A stretch of 64,000 nucleotides of DNA from Thioalkalivibrio sp. ALJ21 (GCF_000378605.1 NZ_KB905156.1:911209-975208); one strand, 5' to 3'; positions 19,336 to 29,187 are shown, numbered from the stretch's first letter. Notes: generated from the sequence alone by a model not told the origin. Numbers and translations: made by a program.

Positions 19336-20352
19336 ATGAGTCTCCTGATCAACGGCGAACTGCGCGAAGGCTGGCTGGAAGAGGAGTCCGACGAGAACGG
19401 CGAGTTCGTGCGCCAGGACCAGCAGTATCGCAACTACGTCACCGCCGATGGCTCCGCGGGTCCGCTGGGCGAGGGCGGCTACCCGGCCGAGTCCGGGCGC
19501 TATCACCTGTACGTCTCCTATGCCTGCCCCTGGGCGCATCGCGCGCTGATCCTGCGCAAGCTGAAGGGCCTGGAGCCGCACATCGGGCTGTCGGTGGTGC
19601 ATCACTACATGGGCGACGCCGGCTGGTCCTTCGATGACTGCGACGGCTGCACCGGTGACCGCGTGCACGGCTCACGCTACATGCACGAGCTCTACACCCG
19701 CACCGATCCGAAATACACGGGTATCGTGACCGTGCCGGTGCTGTTCGACACCCAGACCGACCGGATCGTGAACAACGAGTCGGAAGACCTGGTGCGCATG
19801 TTCAACAGCGCCTTCGACGGCATCACCGGCAATACGCTGGATTTCTACCCGGAGGACCTGCGCGAGGAGATCCACGCGGTCAACGAGCGCGTCTACGAGA
19901 ATGTGAACAACGGGGTTTACCGCTCCGGATTCGCGACCAGCCAGAAGGCCTACGACGCGGCCTGGGACCGCCTGTTCGATACCCTCGACTGGCTGGAGGA
20001 GCGCCTGGCACGCCAGCCGTTCCTGGTGGGCGACCGGATCACCGAGGCCGACTGGCGGCTGTTTACCACGCTGGTGCGCTTCGACCCGGTCTACTACAGC
20101 CATTTCAAGTGCAACCGCCAGCGCATCATCGACTTCCCGGCGCTGTCGGCCTACCTGCGCATGCTCTATCAGCGCCCCGGCGTGGCCGAGACCGTGCGCA
20201 TGGATCACATCAAGGCGCACTACTACGGCAGCCACCCGATGTTGAACCCCAGCGGCATTGTGCCGAAGGGCCCGGTGATCGATTACAGTGCGCCGCACGG
20301 TCGGCCGCTGGGAGGTCTCCCGGCCGAACTTCGGAACGCCGCGGAAATGTGA
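19336..20352 (+). CDS. yqjG: Glutathionyl-hydroquinone reductase (Xi-class GST, YqjG/PcpF-like)
   Basis: The enzyme uses glutathione to reduce glutathionyl-hydroquinones, returning the hydroquinone and GSSG. The catalytic cysteine is C64 in YACPWAHR. The thioredoxin-like N-terminal domain is followed by an all-helical GST C-terminal domain from about residue 175. The family pattern with VPVLFDTQTDRIVNNES and the C-terminal HPMLNPSGIVPKGP is present. Its 338 residues fit the family. AGAGGGA precedes the ATG. It lies 138 bases after gshA with an AT-rich gap that may hold its own promoter. Confidence 0.92.
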   Translation: MSLLINGELREGWLEEESDENGEFVRQDQQYRNYVTADGSAGPLGEGGYPAESGRYHLYVSYACPWAHRALILRKLKGLEPHIGLSVVHHYMGDAGWSFDDCDGCTGDRVHGSRYMHELYTRTDPKYTGIVTVPVLFDTQTDRIVNNESEDLVRMFNSAFDGITGNTLDFYPEDLREEIHAVNERVYENVNNGVYRSGFATSQKAYDAAWDRLFDTLDWLEERLARQPFLVGDRITEADWRLFTTLVRFDPVYYSHFKCNRQRIIDFPALSAYLRMLYQRPGVAETVRMDHIKAHYYGSHPMLNPSGIVPKGPVIDYSAPHGRPLGGLPAELRNAAEM

Positions 20353-20383
20353 CGGTCGTTACACTATTGGCGCGGATTACGGT

Positions 20384-20411
20384 GGCCCGGGCTTGCTCGG
20401 GCCCGCTTTTT
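20384..20411 (+). terminator. Hairpin with T-run after the hydroquinone reductase gene
   Basis: GGCCCG and CGGGCC form a G/C-rich stem around an eight-base loop, followed within three bases by five Ts (20407-20411). It lies between the reductase stop and the GTG of the next RND adaptor, so it probably insulates the two units. Confidence 0.6.
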
Positions 20412-20428
20412 AGCGAGGGGTTGGCTGG

Positions 20429-21544
20429 GTGAAGGCGATTGGTTGGTTGCTGGGCTTGGTAGCTGTGTTCGCGCTGGGCGTGGCTGCCTGGTACGGGCTC
20501 GAGGGCGAATTCCAGCCGACCAACGGTGGCGCGCAGGCTGCCGACGAGGCCCCCGAAGAGGCGGATCGCCGCACCCCGGTACGGACCTCCGTCGTGCAGC
20601 CGCGCACCTTCGAAACCATTGTCGAGTCCCTGGGTACGGTTCGCGCCAACGAATCAGTGCTGGTCACGGCGAACGTGACCGAGCGCGTGGTCGAGGTCCT
20701 GTTCGACGACGGCGACGAGGTCGAGGCGGGGCAGGTCCTGGTCCGCCTGGATGCGGACGAGGCCGAGGCGGCCCTGCGCGAGGCGCGTGTTCAGGTTGAA
20801 GAGGCCGAGCGCGAGCTGGAGCGTGTGCGCGATCGCGTGGCCGATGGCGTGGTGACACAGCAGCAGGTGGACCAGCAGCGCTCGCGCCTGAGTGAGGCCG
20901 AGGCCCGGCTGGCGGCCGCCGAGGCGCGCGTGGCCAACCGCACGATCCGTGCCCCATTCTCCGGCCGGCTGGGCCTGCGCCAGGTCAGTCCCGGTTCGCT
21001 GGTCAGCCCCGGTACCCCGATCGCGGAGCTGGACGATATCGAGCGGGTGAGGGTCGATTTCGCGGTCCCCGAGCGGCACGCGGCCGCGATTCCGCTGGGC
21101 AGCACGGTCCATGGTCGCAGTGCGATCGGGGTATTCGAGGGGCAGGTCTCGGCGGTGAGCAACCGCCTCGATGTGTCGACCCGGACGCTGACGGTACGTG
21201 CGACGGTGGACAACCCTGACCTCATCCTGCGCCCGGGGATGCTGGTCAATATGCGCCTGGCGCTGGATCCGGTCGAGCGGGTCGCCATCCCCGAGGGCGC
21301 GGTTCAGCAGGTGGCCGATCAGCACTTCACCTTCCGCCATCTGGATGACGGTACGGTAGAGCGCGTACGGATCCGTATCGGGCGCCGCATGCCGGGCTTT
21401 GCCGAGATCCTCTCCGGGCTGGAAACCGGGGATGTGGTTGTCTCCGAGGGCGTGTCCCGGGTGCGGGACGGACAGTCCGTGCGCGTACTGCCGCCGCGCA
21501 TGCCCGAGTTCCTGGAAACCGGCGAGGCCGGTGACGCGCAATGA
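20429..21544 (+). CDS. RND efflux periplasmic adaptor (second system)
   Basis: This is a 371-residue membrane fusion protein of the AcrA/MexH type. A GTG start at 20429 begins a hydrophobic anchor (GWLLGLVAVFALGVAAWYGL). Barrel-sandwich, alpha-hairpin (about 110-170, Glu/Arg rich) and beta-barrel segments follow. The characteristic NRTIRAPFSGRLGLR strand is present. The stop overlaps the transporter start by four bases (ATGA), so the two are translationally coupled. No outer-membrane factor is nearby. Confidence 0.9.
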   Translation: MKAIGWLLGLVAVFALGVAAWYGLEGEFQPTNGGAQAADEAPEEADRRTPVRTSVVQPRTFETIVESLGTVRANESVLVTANVTERVVEVLFDDGDEVEAGQVLVRLDADEAEAALREARVQVEEAERELERVRDRVADGVVTQQQVDQQRSRLSEAEARLAAAEARVANRTIRAPFSGRLGLRQVSPGSLVSPGTPIAELDDIERVRVDFAVPERHAAAIPLGSTVHGRSAIGVFEGQVSAVSNRLDVSTRTLTVRATVDNPDLILRPGMLVNMRLALDPVERVAIPEGAVQQVADQHFTFRHLDDGTVERVRIRIGRRMPGFAEILSGLETGDVVVSEGVSRVRDGQSVRVLPPRMPEFLETGEAGDAQ

Positions 21545-24500
21545 TTATCTCGGATGTCGCCAATCGCCGTCCGGTCCTGGCGATTGTCTTCAACCTGCTG
21601 CTGATTACCTTCGGCCTGATCGCCTACGACAACCTGCCGCTACGTGAATACCCCGACGTGGACCCGCCCGTGGTCACGATTGACACCGTCTACCCGGGCG
21701 CCAGTGGCGACATCATCGAGCGCGAGGTCACCCAGCGGCTGGAAGACCGGGTCGCGGGGATCGAGGGCATCCGCTATGTGGAATCCACCAGCGAGGACGG
21801 CCAGTCCCGCATTACCATCGAATTCAACCTGAACCGCGATCTGGACGCGGCAGCCAACGACGTGCGCGAAGCCGTCAGCCGCGCGATGCGCGACCTGCCC
21901 GAGGATATCGACCCGCCGGAGGTGACCAAGGCGGATGCCGACGCCAACCCGATTCTCTGGCTGAACCTTTCCAGTACCACGATGGATCAGCTGGAGCTGG
22001 CGGATTACGCGGAGCGTCACCTGATCGATCGCATCTCGGTGGTGGATGGTGTCGCGCTGGTGCGTCGCGGCGGTGCGCGCAGCTATGCGATGCGGATCTG
22101 GGTGGACCGCGAGGCCCTGGCAGCGCGCGAACTGACCGTGACCGACATCGCCGATGCCCTGGAGGAGGAGAACGTCGAGCTCCCGGCCGGGCGCCTGGAG
22201 TCGGTGGAGCGCGAGTTCACGGTGCGGGTCGATCGCCAGTACCGCACCCCGGAGGATTTCTCCAACCTCGTGCTCAAGCGCGGCGAGGAAGGGCAGCTGG
22301 TGCGGCTGAGCGACGTCGCCTCGGTGAACATCGGCGCCGATACCGAACGCAGCGAGTTCCGCGGCAACCGCGAGGACATGATCGGCCTGGGGATCATCCG
22401 TCAGTCGAATGCGAACGTGCTGGATGTCGCCAACGGGGTGAAGGCCCTGGCCGCCGATCTGCAGGACAGCCTGCCGGAGGGCACCTCGCTGGTGACCACC
22501 TACGACGAGTCGGTGTTCATCGAAGGGGCGATCCGTGAGGTCTATATCACCCTGGCCGTGGCGACGGCGGCGGTGGTGTTCGTGATCTGGTTGTTCCTGG
22601 GGAGCTGGCGGGCGACCATCATCCCGGCGGTGACGGTGCCCGTGGCGATCACGGCGGCCTTCATCGGCATCAACCTGTTCGGGTTCTCGGTCAACCTGCT
22701 GACCCTGCTGGCGCTGGTGCTCGCGGTCGGGCTGGTGGTGGACGACTCCATCGTGATGCTGGAGAACATCCACCGGCGCATCGAGCGGGGCGAGCCCGGT
22801 CTGCTGGCGGCCTATCGCGGTGCCGGGCAGGTGGGCTTCGCGATCGTGGCAACTACCTCGGTGCTGATCGCGGTGTTTGTGCCGCTGGCCTTCCTCGAGG
22901 GCACGGTCGGCCGCCTGTTTACCGAGTTCGCGATCGCGATGGCGATCGCCGTGTTCTTCTCCAGTCTGGTCGCACTCACCCTCGCGCCCGTGCTGTCCGG
23001 TCGACTGATGCACAAGGGCGACGATGACACCGGCGCGGCGCGCTTTATCAGTCGCGGCTTTTCCTACCTGGAACGTGGTTACGGGCGTGCGCTGCAGACC
23101 GGCCTGAAGGGCGCCTGGCTGATCGTGCCGATCCTTGCCCTGGTGCTCGCGGCCGCCTGGTATCTGTTCGACACCTTGCCCGAGGAGTTCGCACCGCAGG
23201 AGGATCGCGGTGCCTTCTTCGTGATGGTCGATGGGCCGGAGGGGGCCAATTTCGACTACATGAGCCGCCAGATGGCCGAGATCGAGACCCGCATTCAACC
23301 CTTGATCGAGGACGGCCCCATCCGTCGGGCCCTGGTGCGTACGCCACGTGGATTTGGCGGATCGGAGCTGATGAACAACGGCTTTGTGATCGCCATCCTC
23401 GAGCACTGGGACGACCGCGACATGTCAGGGCAGGAGGTGATCGACGAGGTGCGGGGCATCGTCGAAGAGATGCCGGGGGTCGAAGCGCGCGTGGTCATGC
23501 GCCAGGGTCTCTCGCGCGGACGTATCGGTCCCCCCGTGCAGTTTGTGATCTCCGGCCCGGACTACGACACCCTCGAGGAGTGGGGCGAGATCATGCGCGA
23601 GGCGGCCGAGGGCATCGACGGCCTCACCCGCGTGGATCTCGACTACGAGCCCACCCAGCCGCAGATCAATGTGCGCCTGGACCGTGACCGTGCCGGTGAC
23701 CTCGGTGTGTCCATGCGCGATGTCGGGCGCACGCTGGACATCGTGCTCGGGGGGCGCGACGTGACCACCTTTGTCGATCGCGGCGAGGAGTATGACGTGA
23801 TCATCGAGGGCCTGACCGACCAGCGCCGCACCCCGGGGGACATCGACAACCTCTATGTGCGTTCGGCAGCCGGTTCCATGGTGCCGCTGTCGAGCCTGGT
23901 CACCTACGAGGAATTTGCCGGTCCCTCCTCACTGGAGCGTTACAATCGAGCCCGCGCGGTCACCCTGACGGCCGGCCTGCAGGACGGGATGACGCTCGGC
24001 CAGGCGCTGGATGCCCTGGATGCGAAGGCGGCCGAGCTGCTCCCGGCCGAGGCCGGGATCGACTACAAGGGCGAGTCGCTGGACCTGCGCACGGGCTCCG
24101 AGGCAATCCTGTTCGTCTTTGCGCTGGCGTTGCTGGTCGTGTTCCTGGTGCTGGCCGCCCAGTTCGAGAGCTTTGTGCACCCATTCGTGATCATGCTGAC
24201 AGTGCCGCTCGCGGTGGTCGGGGCATTGCTTGGGTTACACCTGACCGGCCAGACCCTGAATATCTACAGCCAGATCGGGATGGTCATGCTGATCGGGTTG
24301 GCGGCCAAGAACGGTATTCTGATAGTCGAGTTCGCCAACCAGCTCCGTGACCGCGGGCGAGATTTCGACACCGCTGTGGTCGAGGCGGCCCGTATGCGCC
24401 TGCGGCCGGTGCTGATGACGGCGCTGACCACGGTGGCCGGGTCGATTCCGCTGATCCTGGCCTCCGGGCCGGGCGAGGAGACGCGCTTCGTGATCGGGGT

Positions 24501-24699
24501 GGCGGTGTTCTCCGGTGTGCTGTTTGCCACGCTGTTCACGCTGTTCGTGATTCCGGCGGCCTACAGCCTGGTCGCGCGCGGCACCACCTCGCCGCTGGCG
24601 ACCACCCGCCGCCTGCACGACCTCGACGCCGAAGTCACCGACGTCGACGGCGAACGCCGCGGTGCCCGCGCCTCATCCGCCCCCCGCGCCGAACCCTGA
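21541..24699 (+). CDS. RND (HAE1) multidrug efflux transporter (second system)
   Basis: This 1,052-residue inner-membrane transporter belongs to the branch of HAE1 pumps that includes MexI and MdtB/C. The N-terminal ISDVANRRPVLAIVF helix, the PGASGDIIEREVTQRLE motif, and the TM4 segment ALVLAVGLVVDDSIVMLENI with two adjacent aspartates for proton relay are all intact. The second half has GLAAKNGILIVEFANQL. It starts inside the adaptor stop codon. A long inverted repeat follows about 25 bases after the stop. Confidence 0.93.
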   Translation: MIISDVANRRPVLAIVFNLLLITFGLIAYDNLPLREYPDVDPPVVTIDTVYPGASGDIIEREVTQRLEDRVAGIEGIRYVESTSEDGQSRITIEFNLNRDLDAAANDVREAVSRAMRDLPEDIDPPEVTKADADANPILWLNLSSTTMDQLELADYAERHLIDRISVVDGVALVRRGGARSYAMRIWVDREALAARELTVTDIADALEEENVELPAGRLESVEREFTVRVDRQYRTPEDFSNLVLKRGEEGQLVRLSDVASVNIGADTERSEFRGNREDMIGLGIIRQSNANVLDVANGVKALAADLQDSLPEGTSLVTTYDESVFIEGAIREVYITLAVATAAVVFVIWLFLGSWRATIIPAVTVPVAITAAFIGINLFGFSVNLLTLLALVLAVGLVVDDSIVMLENIHRRIERGEPGLLAAYRGAGQVGFAIVATTSVLIAVFVPLAFLEGTVGRLFTEFAIAMAIAVFFSSLVALTLAPVLSGRLMHKGDDDTGAARFISRGFSYLERGYGRALQTGLKGAWLIVPILALVLAAAWYLFDTLPEEFAPQEDRGAFFVMVDGPEGANFDYMSRQMAEIETRIQPLIEDGPIRRALVRTPRGFGGSELMNNGFVIAILEHWDDRDMSGQEVIDEVRGIVEEMPGVEARVVMRQGLSRGRIGPPVQFVISGPDYDTLEEWGEIMREAAEGIDGLTRVDLDYEPTQPQINVRLDRDRAGDLGVSMRDVGRTLDIVLGGRDVTTFVDRGEEYDVIIEGLTDQRRTPGDIDNLYVRSAAGSMVPLSSLVTYEEFAGPSSLERYNRARAVTLTAGLQDGMTLGQALDALDAKAAELLPAEAGIDYKGESLDLRTGSEAILFVFALALLVVFLVLAAQFESFVHPFVIMLTVPLAVVGALLGLHLTGQTLNIYSQIGMVMLIGLAAKNGILIVEFANQLRDRGRDFDTAVVEAARMRLRPVLMTALTTVAGSIPLILASGPGEETRFVIGVAVFSGVLFATLFTLFVIPAAYSLVARGTTSPLATTRRLHDLDAEVTDVDGERRGARASSAPRAEP

Positions 24700-24722
24700 T
24701 TTCCCGTTGCCGGGCCACCTGC

Positions 24723-24869
24723 CTTGCTGTGGCTGGCCCTGGATCGGCCTTAGTGTTTACGTGCCTTTGGTCTGCATACTGCCGTGCGCTCGCGAGTCAG
24801 CGCCGGGCAGGCGGCTGGACGAAGCCACCGTAAACACCGGATGCCGAACCAGGGCCAGCCAACCAGCGA
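24723..24869. repeat. Long imperfect inverted repeat between convergent genes (MITE-like or terminator)
   Basis: The arms 24731-24761 and 24829-24860 pair over about 30 bases: GGCTGGCCCTGG and CCAGGGCCAGCC, then GTGTTTACG and CGTAAACAC. Weaker pairing extends outward (CTTGCTGTGG against CCAACCAGCGAG). The centre is about 67 bases and codes for nothing recognisable. It sits between the convergent RND transporter and MFS genes. A bidirectional terminator or a small non-autonomous element are both possible; no target-site duplication is clear. Confidence 0.6.
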
Positions 24870-24908
24870 GTGGGAAACCTCGTGCGTTCGGGGTTCGCGT
24901 TCGGCGTG

Positions 24909-26108
24909 TCAGGTGCGCGCCTGGGTGCGGGTGTCATCGAACCAGAGCCAGGCAATGGCAATGGTCAGCAGCGCGATCACCGGCAGCATCGCCAGGTTCA
25001 GGCCATCCCATCCCAGTGGCCGCAGCAGGGCGCCGGCCAGCAGCGACCCGGCGGTGACCAGCGTGAAGATGGTCAGGTCGTTCACGCCCTGGACCTTGCC
25101 CTTCTCTGTGGCGGTGTGCGTGGTCGTCAGCAGCGTACTGCCGCCAATGAACAGGAAGTTCCAGCCGACCCCCAGCAGGAACAGCGCCAGCCAGAAATGC
25201 CCCAGCGTCTCCCCGTGCGCGGCAACCGCCACACTGAACAGCACCAGGGCATTGCCGAGCGCCAGGATGCGCGTGACCCCTAAGCGAGTAATCAGGTGGC
25301 CGGTCACGAACGAGGGCGCGAACATCCCGAGCACATGCCACTGCATCACCAGGGCGATCTGGCCCATGTCGAAGCCCGCCTGGCGCATGGCCAGCGGCGT
25401 CGCCGTCATCAGCAGCACCATGACCGCATAACCCAACGCGGCCGCGGTCAGGGCCACGAGGAAACGACCCTGCGGCAGGATCTCGGCCATCGGCCGGGCG
25501 GGCCCGCGTTCCTCTGGCGGCGGTGTGGGCACGCGCAGCCAGGCCAGCAGGGCCATCGCCAGCAGGGCCAGGGCGCCGAGGACCAGGTAGGGTCCGGCCT
25601 CGGGCGTGCCCGGCAGCAGGGCCTGGGCGTGGTGCGCGTTCCACGGGCCGAGGAAGGCGGCCACGACCCCGCCGGCCATGACCAGCGATATCGCGCGCGG
25701 GCGAAAGGCGGGGCTGGCCACGTCGGCGGCGGCAAAGCGGTAGTACATCGCGAACGCCTGGTAGGCCCCCAGCAGCAGGTTGCCCAGCACGAACAGCCAG
25801 AAGGCCTCGGCGAAGACTCCGGCCGCGGCCAGCGCGGCGCCACCGGCCCCGCCCACGCTGGTGCCCAGCAGGAAGCCGGTGCGTCGCCCGAAGCGCTTCA
25901 TGAACAGCGAGGCCGGCAGGGTGGTGATCAGGGTGCCGACCATCATCGCGGCGACTGGCAGGGTGGCCAGGGCCGGATCGGCCGCCAGGCGCTCGCCGAC
26001 CACACCGCTCAGGGTCATTACGGTGACCGCGGCGATCAGGAACAGGGCCTGGGCCGTGGCCAGCAGCAGGACATTCACGCGTTCGCGCGGGGTAATCGAA
26101 GAGGACAC
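24909..26108 (-). CDS. MFS transporter
   Basis: This is a 399-residue major facilitator with twelve predicted helices. The loop 2-3 motif resembles the MFS signature (FMKRFGRRTGFLLG). It is like an uncharacterised group of drug-exporter-like MFS proteins. I chose the GTG at 26108 because an AAAGGAA ribosome-binding site lies four bases before it; the frame also allows a GTG at 26123. It is 31 bases downstream of msrB on the same strand, so the two probably form an operon. Confidence 0.85.
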   Translation of the reverse strand: MSSSITPRERVNVLLLATAQALFLIAAVTVMTLSGVVGERLAADPALATLPVAAMMVGTLITTLPASLFMKRFGRRTGFLLGTSVGGAGGAALAAAGVFAEAFWLFVLGNLLLGAYQAFAMYYRFAAADVASPAFRPRAISLVMAGGVVAAFLGPWNAHHAQALLPGTPEAGPYLVLGALALLAMALLAWLRVPTPPPEERGPARPMAEILPQGRFLVALTAAALGYAVMVLLMTATPLAMRQAGFDMGQIALVMQWHVLGMFAPSFVTGHLITRLGVTRILALGNALVLFSVAVAAHGETLGHFWLALFLLGVGWNFLFIGGSTLLTTTHTATEKGKVQGVNDLTIFTLVTAGSLLAGALLRPLGWDGLNLAMLPVIALLTIAIAWLWFDDTRTQART

Positions 26109-26139
26109 GGGATTCCTTTCCACTGGGACGGCAGCGTGC

Positions 26140-26535
26140 TCAGTCGCGTGGGCGAAAATCGAGCACGGCGGAGTTGATGCAGTAGCGCAGCCCGGTCGGG
26201 GGTGGACCGTCGGGGAAGACGTGTCCCAGGTGCGAATCGCAGCTCGCGCAGCGGACCTCGGTGCGCTCCATGCCCAGCGAACGGTCGTGGTACTCGCTCA
26301 CGGCGTCGGGCGCGGCGGGGGCCGTGTAGCTGGGCCATCCGGAACCGGAATCGAACTTGGTGGTGGAGTCGAACAGCGCGGCACCGCAGGCCACGCAGTG
26401 ATAGACGCCATCCGCCTTGTGGTCGTGATAGGCCCCGGTGAACGGCCGTTCGGTCCCGCCTTCGCGGGCGATCCGGTACTGCTCGGGTGTCAGGCGTGCG
26501 CGCAGGTCGTCGTCGGGATGATCTGGGTTATTCAT
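26140..26535 (-). CDS. msrB: Peptide-methionine (R)-S-oxide reductase MsrB
   Basis: MsrB reduces the R form of methionine sulfoxide in proteins. The 131-residue sequence has both zinc CxxC pairs (C47/C50 in CVAC and C96/C99 in CASC). The catalytic cysteine is C119 in RYCINSAVL. The GSGWPSY and SHLGHVF motifs are intact. There is no signal peptide, so it acts in the cytosol. CGGAGG lies before the ATG. It is divergent from the EAL gene and upstream of the MFS gene. Confidence 0.96.
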   Translation of the reverse strand: MNNPDHPDDDLRARLTPEQYRIAREGGTERPFTGAYHDHKADGVYHCVACGAALFDSTTKFDSGSGWPSYTAPAAPDAVSEYHDRSLGMERTEVRCASCDSHLGHVFPDGPPPTGLRYCINSAVLDFRPRD

Positions 26536-26641
26536 TGCAGCCTCCGGGTGGTGCTATGGTGCGTAGAAACCGAGAATGACCGGGATCGTAGCACCGCCCG
26601 GGTATTCTCGACCTGGACACGATGGACCGCTGGAGGTGGTC

Positions 26642-27718
26642 GTGAGTTGCCCGGATTGCGAACGAATCGATCTCCTGCCGGCGGAATCCGGCACCCTCTA
26701 TCTCGCGCCGGTCCTGGCGCATACCCGCGCCGCCTTGCGCAGCCGCATGGTGGAAGAGCAACTGCCCTGCAGCGAGCCCGTCTCCGGCATCCTTGCAATG
26801 CCGGTCGACAATAACGGGGGGCTGGGGGACACCCTGGTGCGTCTGGAGCAGGCCTTGAGCGGTTCGGAACAGTCCGGTTGTCGGGCGACCTTCGTCCCGG
26901 GCGACGAGACCTTCAACCTTGCCCATCTGCAGGACACCCACCTGCTGTCTACGCTGATCGCCCGCCACAACGCCCGCGATCTGGCAGCGATCCTCGCAAA
27001 CGACACGCTGGATTTTCATTTTCAGCCAATCGTGCACGCCGCCGAACCCGAAGAGGTGTTCGCCTACGAGGCGCTGGTGCGTGCACGCACGCCCGCTGGC
27101 GACGTGATCCCGCCGAATGAATTGTTCCAGACGGCGCGGGCGGCCGAGTTGCTGTTTCATCTCGATCGTTCGGCGCGGATCAATGCGATCCGCCGTGCTA
27201 CCGAACGCGGGATCGGGAGCAGGCTGTTCATCAACTTTAACCCCACGGCGATCTACGACCCGGCGTTCTGTCTGGAGACGACGGTGCGCGAAATCCTGTC
27301 GCGTCCGGACGGGGATGGGCCGAGCGGTTTCGTGTTCGAGGTGATCGAGAGCGACTACGTGACCGATGTCGATCACCTCTCACGCATCGTCGATCGTTAC
27401 CGCCGGGCCGGTTTCCAGGTGGCGCTGGACGATCTCGGCGCGGGCTACGCCTCGCTGAACATGCTTTCGCAGCTGCGCCCGGACTACGTGAAGATCGACC
27501 GCCAGCTGGTCAGTGGCATCGACCGCGATATCTATCAGCAGAAGATTCTCGGCAAGATCATCGAACTGGCGCGCGAACTCGAGATCCAGACCGTCGCCGA
27601 GGGGGTCGAAACGGTGGAGGAGTGGCGCTGGCTCAGGGACCGGGTCGACTACTGCCAGGGATACCTGTTCGCCCGTCCGGCCGCCGAGCCGCCCATGCCC
27701 GTGCACCCGGAGGTCTGA
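26642..27718 (+). CDS. EAL-domain cyclic di-GMP phosphodiesterase
   Basis: The 358-residue protein hydrolyses cyclic di-GMP. The EAL domain spans about 110-350 and keeps the metal and catalytic residues: EAL at 143-145, NFNP, FEVIES, the DDLGAGYASLN loop, KIDR, AEGVET and QGYLFARP. The first roughly 100 residues are not recognisable but begin with a CPDC pair (C3/C6). I chose the GTG at 26642 because TGGAGG lies just upstream; the frame is open further upstream. It probably opposes the GGDEF protein at the left edge. Confidence 0.9.
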   Translation: MSCPDCERIDLLPAESGTLYLAPVLAHTRAALRSRMVEEQLPCSEPVSGILAMPVDNNGGLGDTLVRLEQALSGSEQSGCRATFVPGDETFNLAHLQDTHLLSTLIARHNARDLAAILANDTLDFHFQPIVHAAEPEEVFAYEALVRARTPAGDVIPPNELFQTARAAELLFHLDRSARINAIRRATERGIGSRLFINFNPTAIYDPAFCLETTVREILSRPDGDGPSGFVFEVIESDYVTDVDHLSRIVDRYRRAGFQVALDDLGAGYASLNMLSQLRPDYVKIDRQLVSGIDRDIYQQKILGKIIELARELEIQTVAEGVETVEEWRWLRDRVDYCQGYLFARPAAEPPMPVHPEV

Positions 27719-27776
27719 ACCGTGGTTTCTCTGGGGCGGTGCACATCCGACCCGTGTCTCCCTTAGACTCAGGGGT

Positions 27777-29174
27777 ATGAACCAGCTTCCGCCTGATGCC
27801 CGAAACCCGACGCTGGAGTCCGCCTTCCAGCTTCTTCGTGATGCCGAGGTGCGTTATCAAGGCCGCGCGGTGGGAACCGTCGCCAGCCTGGATGCCCGCG
27901 CGCCCGCGGATAACTACGCCGACTGCTTTATCCGCGATTTCGTGCCCTCCGGGCTCGTCTATCTGCTGAACGACGAGCCCGAGGTGGTGCGCGACTTCCT
28001 TTCGCTGATCCTGCAGATTCGCGATACCCAGGAAGAGATCGAAGGTCACCGCCGCCTGCCGCGCGTGATGCCGGCGAGCTTTCGCGTGTTCACCGACGAA
28101 AACGGTCGCGAGGCCCTGGCCGCGGATTTCGGTGACCGCGCGATCGGTCGCGTAGCCCCGGTGGACTCGATGATGTGGTGGGTGCTGCTGCTGCGCGCCT
28201 ATCAGAACCGCACCGGAGATCACGACTTCATCAAGAGCCAGGATGTGCAGCGCGGCATCCGGCTGATCCTCAGTATCTGTTTGCAGGACCGTTTCGAGGT
28301 CTTCCCGACCCTGCTGGTGCCGGACGGCAGCTTTATGATCGACCGGCGCATGGGCGTGTTCGGCCACCCGCTGGAAATTCAGGCGCTGTTCTACGGCATG
28401 CTGAAGGCCTCGCTGGCGATGCTGGAACCCTGCGATACCGACTCCGAACAGCTCTGCGAGCAGTCCGCGATCCGTACCCGGCAACTGTCCGATTACATCC
28501 GCCATTACTACTGGCTGGACCTGGAACGCCTGAACGATATCCACCGCTACCGCACCGAGCACTTCGGCCACGAGTCGGAGAATGCGCTGAACATCTATCC
28601 CGAGAGCATCCCCGACTGGCTGGTGGACTGGCTGCCGTCGGAGAGTGGGTATCTGGTCGGCAACCTGGGGCCGGGACGCATGGATTTTCGCTTCTTCAGC
28701 TTCGGCAATCTGCTGGCGGTCCTGTTTGGCCTGGCCGACGAGCGCCAGTCGCGCTCGATCATGCAGACCTTCGAGCAGCGCTTCGAGGACTTGATCGGGA
28801 CCATGCCGGTGAAGATCTGCTACCCGGCGATGAGCGGCGAGGAATGGCGCCTGCTGACCGGCTCCGACCCCAAGAACACTCCGTGGTCCTATCACAATGG
28901 CGGCAACTGGCCGGCGTTGCTGTGGGCGTTTACCGGTGCCGCGCTGCGGGTCGGGCGCCCGGATCTCGCGCGCAGCGTGCATGCGGTGGCGGCGGAGCGG
29001 CTGCACCGCGATGACTGGCCGGAGTACTACGACGGCCGTCACGGTCGGTTGATCGGTCGGCGCGCAAACTACCAGCAGACCTGGTCGGCTACCGCCGTGC
29101 TGGTGTCGCAGGCCCTGCTCGACAATCCCGATACCATGAGCCTGTTCGACAGCCCCGAACCCGAATTGCCATGA
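27777..29174 (+). CDS. GH100 neutral/alkaline invertase
   Basis: The enzyme hydrolyses sucrose to glucose and fructose in the cytosol. The 465-residue sequence shows the GH100 signatures: MIDRRMGVFGHPLEIQALF with the likely nucleophile Asp at 189, and WPEYYD with the likely acid/base Glu at 416. The length is close to cyanobacterial invertases. The gene is 13 bases upstream of sucrose-phosphate synthase, so the same transcript encodes sucrose synthesis and breakdown. No signal peptide is present. Confidence 0.92.
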   Translation: MNQLPPDARNPTLESAFQLLRDAEVRYQGRAVGTVASLDARAPADNYADCFIRDFVPSGLVYLLNDEPEVVRDFLSLILQIRDTQEEIEGHRRLPRVMPASFRVFTDENGREALAADFGDRAIGRVAPVDSMMWWVLLLRAYQNRTGDHDFIKSQDVQRGIRLILSICLQDRFEVFPTLLVPDGSFMIDRRMGVFGHPLEIQALFYGMLKASLAMLEPCDTDSEQLCEQSAIRTRQLSDYIRHYYWLDLERLNDIHRYRTEHFGHESENALNIYPESIPDWLVDWLPSESGYLVGNLGPGRMDFRFFSFGNLLAVLFGLADERQSRSIMQTFEQRFEDLIGTMPVKICYPAMSGEEWRLLTGSDPKNTPWSYHNGGNWPALLWAFTGAALRVGRPDLARSVHAVAAERLHRDDWPEYYDGRHGRLIGRRANYQQTWSATAVLVSQALLDNPDTMSLFDSPEPELP

Positions 29175-29187
29175 GGCATGTGCGTCG

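Noticed and set aside
21640-23406. Long open frame antisense to the second RND transporter
   Set aside because: Same reason: composition is a shadow of the real gene and no recognisable motif is present.
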